From: Christensenella sp. UBA6420
GTDB lineage: Bacteria > Bacillota > Clostridia > Christensenellales > DTU072
Length of the DNA: 5,673 bases
Reading direction: 5' to 3'
Assembly (NCBI GenBank): GCA_002439705.1
Contig: DJPE01000052.1
Location: forward strand, 1 to 5,673
Both the position numbers and the translations under genes were made by a program. The notes under the pieces are model-generated. The model saw only the letters and a list, made by a program, of their open reading frames with translations. It was not told where the DNA came from and did no database searches. This document shows, piece after piece, positions 1 through 4,673 of the stretch. Every line of letters begins with the position of its first letter. The stretch's first letter is position 1.

Positions 1-404
1 CAGAACGTTCCCGGCAAATTGTATTGCGCGGCGAAATTGCCGTTCGTGCATGCGCCCATAGCTATTATTATGTCCCTTGCGTGCAAATCTTTATCGAACG
101 AACCGCAACTTCCTATGCGGATAATGTTCTTTACGTCGTAAAAATTAAACAGTTCGTATGAATAAATCCCTATCGAAGGTTGTCCCATACCCGAAGCCAT
201 GACGGATACTCTCTTCCCGTTATAATAGCCGGTATAACCGTTTATACCGCGTACGTTGTTGACGAGAACGGCGTCGGTAAGGAAATTTTCGGCGATAAAC
301 TTCGCTCTTAACGGGTCGCCCGGCATAAGAACGGTTTCCGCAAAGTCGCCGTATTTTGCAGTGATATGCGGAGTAGGAATGTTAGGGTGAAGATTTTGAG
401 TCAT
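1..404 (-). CDS. deoD: Purine nucleoside phosphorylase, DeoD type (C-terminus beyond the window)
   Basis: DeoD reversibly phosphorolyses purine (deoxy)nucleosides to base plus (deoxy)ribose-1-phosphate in the cytoplasm; the family is usually hexameric. My own translation gives 134 residues before the left edge, a little over half of the roughly 235-240 usual. Visible motifs are MPGDPLRAK (27-35), with G29 and R33 matching the phosphate-binding Gly20/Arg24 of E. coli DeoD, and RIGSCGS (96-102), with R96 and S99 matching Arg87/Ser90. The ribose-binding Glu and catalytic Asp lie in the missing half. The N-terminus carries about nine residues more than E. coli DeoD before the conserved PHI. ATG at 404 is the only plausible start: it has a strong ribosome-binding site, and no alternative start codon lies close to the conserved region. 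One base separates it from the deoC stop, so translation is probably coupled. Family assignment is firm; only completeness is unknown. Confidence 0.96.
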   Translation of the reverse strand, partial: MTQNLHPNIPTPHITAKYGDFAETVLMPGDPLRAKFIAENFLTDAVLVNNVRGINGYTGYYNGKRVSVMASGMGQPSIGIYSYELFNFYDVKNIIRIGSCGSFDKDLHARDIIIAMGACTNGNFAAQYNLPGTF

Positions 405-405
405 A

Positions 406-1068
406 TTACGCCTCCTTTTCCGTCGCTTTTACGATTTTTACTATTCTGCTGGTTCCTAATCTTGACGCACCGAGACGAATGAATTCTTCGGCGTCTTCTA
501 TACTTGATATTCCGCCGGCGGCTTTCATTTTTACATCTTTTCCTACGTTCGCGGCAAAAAGCTCTATATCGTGGAAAGTCGCTCCCGCTTTGGAAAATCC
601 CGTGCTGGTCTTTATGTAATCGGCTTTCGCTTCGGTGACCAATTCGCACATTTTAACCTTTTCTTCGTCGGTCAATAAGCACGTTTCTATAATTACTTTC
701 AATATTTTATCGCCGCACGCCGCTTTCAGCGTCTTGATTTCGTCGAGAACGTAACCGTAATTTTTTGCTTTAAGCTGTCCGATATTTATTACCATATCTA
801 TTTCATCCGCGCCGTTTTTTATGGCGTCTTTCGTTTCAAACTCTTTCGTCGCGGTGGTGTTGTAACCGTTGGGGAAGCCTATAACGGTACAGATAGCCAA
901 CTTATCGCCGACGTAATCTTTTGCTTGTTTTACGTAAGCGGGCGGAATACATACCGACGCCGTTTTGTACTTCATTCCGTCGTCGCAGATTGCTTTGATT
1001 TCATCCCACGTCGCCGTCTGGCTCAACAAAGTGTGGTCGCATTTTGCAAGAATTTCTTTAATTTCCAT
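406..1068 (-). CDS. deoC: Deoxyribose-phosphate aldolase
   Basis: DeoC cleaves 2-deoxyribose-5-phosphate to glyceraldehyde-3-phosphate and acetaldehyde, a class I (Schiff-base) aldolase reaction that ends deoxynucleoside catabolism. The 220-residue protein has the full length of the short bacterial DeoC form and reads as a complete TIM barrel. Catalytic residues are visible: K153 in DYIKTSTGF is the Schiff-base lysine (E. coli Lys167), K182 in KMKAAGGI matches Lys201, and D91 in ADEIDMVINIG matches Asp102. The N-terminal DHTLL (11-15) and VIGFPNG (62-68) blocks are also typical. The start at 1068 has GAGG at 1076-1079 with a 7-base spacer. The gene begins 14 bases after the udk stop and runs to within one base of deoD. 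Flanking phosphorylases supply its substrate, via a phosphopentomutase that is not in this window. No odd features; a different aldolase family is very unlikely. Confidence 0.97.
   Translation of the reverse strand: MEIKEILAKCDHTLLSQTATWDEIKAICDDGMKYKTASVCIPPAYVKQAKDYVGDKLAICTVIGFPNGYNTTATKEFETKDAIKNGADEIDMVINIGQLKAKNYGYVLDEIKTLKAACGDKILKVIIETCLLTDEEKVKMCELVTEAKADYIKTSTGFSKAGATFHDIELFAANVGKDVKMKAAGGISSIEDAEEFIRLGASRLGTSRIVKIVKATEKEA
411..417 (-). promoter_or_regulatory. Ribosome-binding site of deoD, inside the end of deoC
   Basis: AAGGAGG on the minus strand, 6 bases before the deoD ATG at 404. It lies in the last sense codons of deoC (encoding EKEA). This consensus site fixes the deoD start, supports the extended N-terminus, and implies that ribosomes finishing deoC can start deoD. 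Confidence 0.85.
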
Positions 1069-1082
1069 TTCTTTACCTCGCT

Positions 1083-1697
1083 TTAATCGTTAATTTTCTT
1101 TAATATTGCGCTGAATATCATATCGAAAGCGACTTCGTTATGTCCGCCTTCGGGAACGATAATATCGGCTACTCTTTTAGAAGGTTCTATAAACATCTCA
1201 TGCATAGGTTTAACCGTCGTAAGATACTGTTTCACTACCGAATCGAGACTCCTTCCCCTTTCTTTTACGTCGCGTAAAATTCTTCTTAAAATTCTTACGT
1301 CGGCGTCGGTATCCACGAATATTTTTATATTGAGATTATCGACTATTCTTTTGTCTTCGAAAAGCAGTATTCCTTCGGTTATTATTACCCTTTTGCTTTC
1401 CGTTTCCACCCACTTGTCCGAACGAAGGTGTTTAGTAAAATCATACGTCGGATGCACGATTCTTTCGCCGCGGCGAAGCATTTCCAAATGCGTAACGAAC
1501 AAATCTGTGTCAAATGCGTTCGGGTGGTCGTAATTTATTTTAACTCTTTCTTCGTACGGCATATTCGGGTTGTCTTTGTAGTAACAGTCCATTCCGAGCA
1601 ACAACGCTTCGTCGCCGAACGCCTTGTAAATTCTGTTGGCGAGCGTAGTTTTTCCGCTGCCCGTTCCGCCGCACAAACCGATAACTATTCTATCCAT
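1083..1697 (-). CDS. udk: Uridine kinase (uridine/cytidine kinase)
   Basis: Udk phosphorylates uridine and cytidine to UMP and CMP, the ribonucleoside branch of pyrimidine salvage. The 204-residue protein is slightly shorter than E. coli or B. subtilis Udk (about 211-213). In order it shows a P-loop GGTGSGKTT (10-18), MDCYYKD (36-42) with the conserved Asp37 and Tyr39, the NYDHPNAFD block (55-63), HPTYDFTKHLR (the YD[YF]..H.R nucleoside-binding block), EGILLFEDKR, and the lid-like RDVKERGRSLDSV followed by QYLTTVKPMHEMFIEPSKR. This order is diagnostic of Udk rather than phosphoribulokinase or pantothenate kinase. The start at 1697 is supported by AAAGGA at 1706-1711 with an 8-base spacer. Its first 8 bases (ATGGATAG) include the tdk stop codon, indicating translational coupling to tdk. 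All key residues expected of an active kinase appear present. Confidence 0.95.
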   Translation of the reverse strand: MDRIVIGLCGGTGSGKTTLANRIYKAFGDEALLLGMDCYYKDNPNMPYEERVKINYDHPNAFDTDLFVTHLEMLRRGERIVHPTYDFTKHLRSDKWVETESKRVIITEGILLFEDKRIVDNLNIKIFVDTDADVRILRRILRDVKERGRSLDSVVKQYLTTVKPMHEMFIEPSKRVADIIVPEGGHNEVAFDMIFSAILKKIND

Positions 1698-2289
1698 TGC
1701 CGTTTTCCTTTGCCTGTTCGGCTCTCTTTTTTAACCAACAACGACGGCACATCGCTATATACCTGTCGTTGCCGCCGATGCAAACCTGCTCGCCCGTGGA
1801 AACGATATTCCCGTTGTCGTCGAGTCTTGCGTTTACGGTGGCTTTCGCGCCGCATTTGCATACCGACTTTATTTCCGATATGGATTCGGCTATCTCGAAC
1901 AACCTGCGACTCCCCGGGAACAAGTGAGTCGTAAAATCGGTCGCCAACCCGAAACACAACACGGGTACGTTGAAGTCGATGACTATCTGACCGAGTTCGT
2001 CCACCTGTTCGGGCGTAAGGAACTGACATTCGTCCACTATAATAACGTTGCAGTCTTCCTTATAGTTTTCGACGTAAGTTTTATACAAATCCACGTCCGA
2101 CGAAACCGTAATCGCTTCTTCCTGCAAGCCTATGCGGCTCTTTACTATAGTAGCTCCGTCCCGATCGTCCACAGACGGTTTAAGGAGCAGAACTTTCATA
2201 CCCCTTTCTTCGTAATTAAATTTCGTAATCAACGCTTGCGCCGTCTTGGAACAACCCATCGCGCCGAACTTAAAATACAGTTTTGCCAT
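1690..2289 (-). CDS. tdk: Thymidine kinase (TK1/type II family)
   Basis: Tdk phosphorylates thymidine and deoxyuridine with ATP, feeding dTTP synthesis. The 199-residue protein matches the E. coli-type family throughout. It shows an N-terminal P-loop region (9-16), KPSVDDRDG (37-45), SRIGL (51-55), the DECQFLT block (86-92) with likely catalytic Glu87, PVLCFGLATDF (109-119), a structural zinc site formed by C144/C146 and C181/C184, and the thymidine-binding loop GGNDRY (172-177). Two deviations stand out: the P-loop reads GAMGCSKT, with Ser14 where the family has the Gly of GK[ST], and Ala116 sits where E. coli has Arg in GLRTDF. All other catalytic and zinc residues are intact, so I expect an active enzyme, but activity is inferred. 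The start at 2289 follows AGAAGG (2295-2300) with a 5-base spacer, 15 bases after the pdp stop. Its 3' end overlaps udk by 8 bases. Confidence 0.94.
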   Translation of the reverse strand: MAKLYFKFGAMGCSKTAQALITKFNYEERGMKVLLLKPSVDDRDGATIVKSRIGLQEEAITVSSDVDLYKTYVENYKEDCNVIIVDECQFLTPEQVDELGQIVIDFNVPVLCFGLATDFTTHLFPGSRRLFEIAESISEIKSVCKCGAKATVNARLDDNGNIVSTGEQVCIGGNDRYIAMCRRCWLKKRAEQAKENGNG

Positions 2290-2304
2290 TGCTACCTTCT
2301 TCTT

Positions 2305-3606
2305 TTATTGTACTATGTCGAGAACGAGCGGCCTTTCTTCGGGCTTTTCGTCTCTTATTTCCGTCGACGATAAGAACTTATCCATAGCGGGTTTTAATTT
2401 TTCTTTGTCGGAAGTGAACATTTCCGCTATAATATCGCCTTCTTCCACAAAATCGCCCGTCTTTTTCTGCAAAATTATTCCCGCGCCGTAATCTATCGCG
2501 TCTTCTTTCTTGTTTCTGCCTGCGCCGAGCATAAGGCTCGCTATGCCGTATCCTTCGGTGTCAACTTTGTAGATATAGCCCGTTTTTTCGGCGTAAACGT
2601 ATTCTCTTATCGGAGCTTTGACCAAAAGGGTATCGTCGTTAAGACAATTTTCGTTCCCGCCCTGCGCCTTAATCATTTTTCCGAACGTAGCCAACGCACT
2701 TCCGTCGGTAATAGCCTTGCTGACCATATATTCACATTCGGGCAGAGTGCCTTTGCCCGCAAGGAACAACATATTCGAAGCAAGGAAAACGCAGATTTCT
2801 TCCAAATCGGCGGGGCCGTTGCCTTTCAACGTGTCGATAGCTTCGATGACTTCGAGCGAATTTCCGATAGCGTTACCCAACGGTCTGTCCATATCGGTGA
2901 TAAGAGCGAGCATCTTTTTACCTGCCGCTTTGCCTATGTCGACCATAGCTTTTGCCAAAATTCTGCTTTCTTCCACCGTCTTTGCAAAAGCGCCGCTCCC
3001 CGTCTTGACGTCCAGAACTATACAGTCGTCGTCTGCGGCGAGTTTTTTACCCATTATACTCGATACGATAAGCGGCCAGCTGTCGATAGTTGCCGTTACG
3101 TCTCTTAACGCATAAAGTTTTTTATCCGCAGGAGCTAGCTCTTTACTCTGTCCTACGATACATATTCCTATATCGTTGACAGTTTTTATAAAATCTTCTT
3201 CGCTCAAATCGGTCTTGAATCCGGGGATAGCTTCGAGCTTGTCTATCGTGCCGCCCGTGTGTCCTAAGCCCCTGCCGCTCATTTTAGCAACCTTTACGCC
3301 GAGCGAAGCCACTATGGGGGCTACGACTAAACTCGTCTTGTCGCCTACGCCGCCCGTGGAATGTTTGTCTACGCGGATACCTTTAATAGCGGAAAAATCG
3401 AGTTTCGTTCCCGAATCGCGTACCGCAAACGTAAGGTCGCGGGTTTCTCTCGTGTTCATCCCCCTGAAATAAATCGCCATAAGAAGCGCCGCCGCCTGAT
3501 AGTCGGGGATAGAACCGTCTACGTAACCCGATACGAAAAAGTTGATTTCTTCCGTCGAAAGACGCTTCCCGTCGCGTTTTTTCTTAATAATATCGAACAT
3601 TCTCAT
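2305..3606 (-). CDS. pdp: Pyrimidine-nucleoside phosphorylase
   Basis: Pdp phosphorolyses uridine, thymidine and deoxyuridine to base plus (deoxy)ribose-1-phosphate. At 433 residues it equals B. subtilis Pdp and aligns from the first residue (MRM.DII.KK). Visible are the N-terminal helical domain with GYVDGSIPDYQ (27-37), the phosphate-binding KHSTGGVGDKTSL (81-93), KMSGRGLGHTGGTIDKLE (108-125), and ALRDVTAT (166-173) with the pyrimidine-binding Arg168, Ser183 and Lys187. The C-terminal part contains ASLMLGAGR and a biotinyl-like hammerhead fold region ending in KKTGDFVEEGD. Lys108 is, as I recall, the residue typical of broad-specificity Pdp, where E. coli thymidine phosphorylase DeoA has Met; this favours Pdp over DeoA. 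The start at 3606 has GGAG at 3614-3617 with a 7-base spacer; the ATG two codons later is spaced too far. It leads the enzyme cassette behind a 110-base regulatory-looking leader. A strict thymidine phosphorylase is the main alternative. Confidence 0.95.
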   Translation of the reverse strand: MRMFDIIKKKRDGKRLSTEEINFFVSGYVDGSIPDYQAAALLMAIYFRGMNTRETRDLTFAVRDSGTKLDFSAIKGIRVDKHSTGGVGDKTSLVVAPIVASLGVKVAKMSGRGLGHTGGTIDKLEAIPGFKTDLSEEDFIKTVNDIGICIVGQSKELAPADKKLYALRDVTATIDSWPLIVSSIMGKKLAADDDCIVLDVKTGSGAFAKTVEESRILAKAMVDIGKAAGKKMLALITDMDRPLGNAIGNSLEVIEAIDTLKGNGPADLEEICVFLASNMLFLAGKGTLPECEYMVSKAITDGSALATFGKMIKAQGGNENCLNDDTLLVKAPIREYVYAEKTGYIYKVDTEGYGIASLMLGAGRNKKEDAIDYGAGIILQKKTGDFVEEGDIIAEMFTSDKEKLKPAMDKFLSSTEIRDEKPEERPLVLDIVQ

Positions 3607-3613
3607 AATAATT

Positions 3614-3617
3614 CTCC
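3614..3617 (-). promoter_or_regulatory. Ribosome-binding site of pdp
   Basis: GGAG on the minus strand, 7 bases before the ATG at 3606. It selects that ATG over a second in-frame ATG two codons downstream (3600). It lies only 6 bases after the foot of the inverted repeat at 3624-3657, so folding of the leader could influence its accessibility. Confidence 0.7.
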
Positions 3618-3623
3618 GTTTTA

Positions 3624-3657
3624 CGTTTGTTGCGTGTCATACGGCACGCAACAAACG
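3624..3657. repeat. Perfect 13-bp inverted repeat (hairpin) in the pdp leader
   Basis: Arms at 3624-3636 (CGTTTGTTGCGTG on the plus strand) and 3645-3657 are exact reverse complements around an 8-base centre. In minus-strand RNA the stem could gain one inner C-G pair past a C-A mismatch. No T-run follows it on the minus strand (next bases CGTAAAACGG include the arm end), so it does not look like an intrinsic terminator of the transporter genes. It could be a 5'-UTR stem-loop of pdp mRNA affecting stability or translation, or a protein-binding dyad. The symmetry is seen directly; its role is unknown. Confidence 0.75.
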
Positions 3658-3685
3658 ATTTCTGTAAATTTTGTTACGATTACCT

Positions 3686-3702
3686 AAAACCGTGACCGTT
3701 TT
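3686..3702. promoter_or_regulatory. Candidate repressor operator: 17-bp dyad upstream of pdp
   Basis: AAAACCGTGACCGTTTT is symmetric about G3694, with seven of eight base pairs matching (only 3691/3697 break the symmetry). It begins one base downstream of a perfect TATAAT read on the minus strand, so it would cover the expected transcription start, a classical repressor position. The GT-N-AC core resembles the loose half-site pattern of GntR-family operators, but I cannot name the regulator. Symmetry and position are seen; function is inferred. Confidence 0.45.
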
Positions 3703-3703
3703 T

Positions 3704-3709
3704 ATTATA
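3704..3709 (-). promoter_or_regulatory. Candidate -10 element of a pdp promoter
   Basis: A perfect TATAAT on the minus strand about 100 bases before the pdp start. At 17-18 base spacing the upstream hexamers (CAAGGG, ACAAGG) resemble no -35 box. The nearest resemblance, ACGACA, lies 21 bases away, and there is no TGN extension. If real, the promoter is weak or activator-dependent. It would let the enzyme genes be transcribed separately from the transporter genes. Confidence 0.4.
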
Positions 3710-3716
3710 TTTACGA

Positions 3717-4670
3717 TTATCTCATTCCCTTGTCGTAAGGAATACCTTCCGCTTTCGGGCAGCCCGACTTCTTTGCCGTAAGGGCAAGAACTATAAGGAC
3801 TACCAAATACGGAATAATGTTGTAGAAATACATCGGCAAACCTAACGCCTTAAACGCGTCTATCGAAGAAGACATTGCGCTTATACATTTCAGGAAACCG
3901 AACATTAAGGCTCCGAAAAATATTCCCACGGGCTTCCAGTTACCGAAAATCATTATTGCCAACGCAAGGAAGCCCATTCCTGCCACGGTACTTTGCGCAG
4001 TACCCGCAGCGGTCGTCGCAATATAAATGTAACCGCCCATTCCGGCAAGAGCTCCCGATATAGTCGTACCTAAATAACGCATTTTGTATACGTTAATACC
4101 GACGCTGTCGGCAGCTTGCGGATGTTCGCCGCAGGCGCGTAAACGCATACCCGTTTTAGTTTTATACAACCAAAGCGACAATACGATGAACACGAAAATC
4201 GCTATATATGTGGATATGTACGCTTTATCCGCGAACAGTTTAGCGAAATTGCTTATATCTTCGTTTATTATCGCGAACTTCGTGGACTTAGGCATAACCA
4301 ATTTTTCCTGGCTGAACAACGCTAACGCCAACGTGTTTACGATAGCGGGCGCCAACATATTCAACGCCGTACCGCCTATCGTCTGGTCGGCTTTAAGGTT
4401 AATCGCCGAGAACGATAACAAAAGCGAGAATATAGCTCCGCAAATAGCCGCTATTATCATAGCGATAACGAACATAAGTTGCGGTTGCGTCGAGAGCCAG
4501 TTCCTGGTCTGCGCGATGTATACGAATATTGCGCCCATAAACGCGCCGAAAATCATTTCGCCTTCGAGAGCAAGGTTGATTACGCCGCTTCGCTCCGCAA
4601 ACATACCCGCGAGAGCTACTATCAGCAAAGGTATCATATAAATGAGCGTCATCTGAACGATTAGTACCAT
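3717..4670 (-). CDS. Nucleoside ABC transporter permease, NupQ-like (BPD_transp_2 family)
   Basis: One of two membrane subunits of a BMP-type ABC importer, a family that includes B. subtilis NupNOPQ and S. mutans RnsBACD, which carry nucleosides. The 317 residues match the NupQ length (about 319). Hydrophobic segments fall near residues 8-24, 36-53, 65-88, 98-119, 152-169, 198-220, 226-262 and 283-302. Conserved blocks are ERSGVINLALEGEM (26-39), NLKADQTIGGTALN (91-104) and the cytoplasmic coupling-type loop with TGMRLRACGEHPQAA (173-187), followed by SGALAGMGG. The start at 4670 is fixed by AAGGAGGT at 4681-4688; the in-frame ATG at 4652 would lie about 28 bases from that site. It begins 3 bases after the NupP-like gene. 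The nucleoside substrate is inferred from family and from the salvage genes downstream; another small sugar-like ligand is possible. Confidence 0.9.
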   Translation of the reverse strand: MVLIVQMTLIYMIPLLIVALAGMFAERSGVINLALEGEMIFGAFMGAIFVYIAQTRNWLSTQPQLMFVIAMIIAAICGAIFSLLLSFSAINLKADQTIGGTALNMLAPAIVNTLALALFSQEKLVMPKSTKFAIINEDISNFAKLFADKAYISTYIAIFVFIVLSLWLYKTKTGMRLRACGEHPQAADSVGINVYKMRYLGTTISGALAGMGGYIYIATTAAGTAQSTVAGMGFLALAIMIFGNWKPVGIFFGALMFGFLKCISAMSSSIDAFKALGLPMYFYNIIPYLVVLIVLALTAKKSGCPKAEGIPYDKGMR

Positions 4671-4673
4671 GAA

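Larger units (their letters stand above)
3674..3719. repeat. Pair of 9-bp direct repeats TTACGATTA
   Basis: TTACGATTA occurs at 3674-3682 and 3711-3719, 37 bases apart, the second overlapping the stop codon of the upstream permease. The core ACGATT occurs a third time at 3655-3660, 21 bases from the first copy. The copies flank the dyad at 3686-3702. They could be regulator half-sites, but in AT-rich DNA a chance origin is quite possible. Confidence 0.3.

Noticed and set aside
401..649. 82-codon Arg/Lys-rich minus-strand frame inside deoC
   Set aside because: Out-of-frame shadow of deoC, which is intact with its catalytic lysines.
1428..1934. 168-codon open frame on the plus strand across the udk/tdk junction
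   Set aside because: Arg/Cys-rich composition typical of a shadow frame, antisense to two recognised kinases, no recognisable motif.
1685..2029. Alternative 114-codon minus-strand frame inside tdk
   Set aside because: An Arg-rich out-of-frame reading of tdk. The tdk frame has all family motifs, so a frameshift or an overlapping gene is not needed.
2305..3606. Thymidine phosphorylase DeoA instead of Pdp
   Set aside because: Length, N-terminus and Lys108 follow the Bacillus Pdp pattern; E. coli DeoA has Met at the Lys108 position. Strict specificity cannot be proved from sequence alone.
3624..3657. Intrinsic terminator between the transporter genes and pdp
   Set aside because: The stem is strong, but on the minus strand it is followed by an A-rich stretch (TAAAACGG), not a U-tract. 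On the plus strand the following ATTTCTGT is a weak T-tract and there is no plus-strand gene to terminate.
4084..4641. 185-codon open frame on the plus strand
   Set aside because: It is the antisense of the NupQ-like permease; its hydrophobic look mirrors the membrane protein. It has no family resemblance and lies wholly within a well-supported gene.
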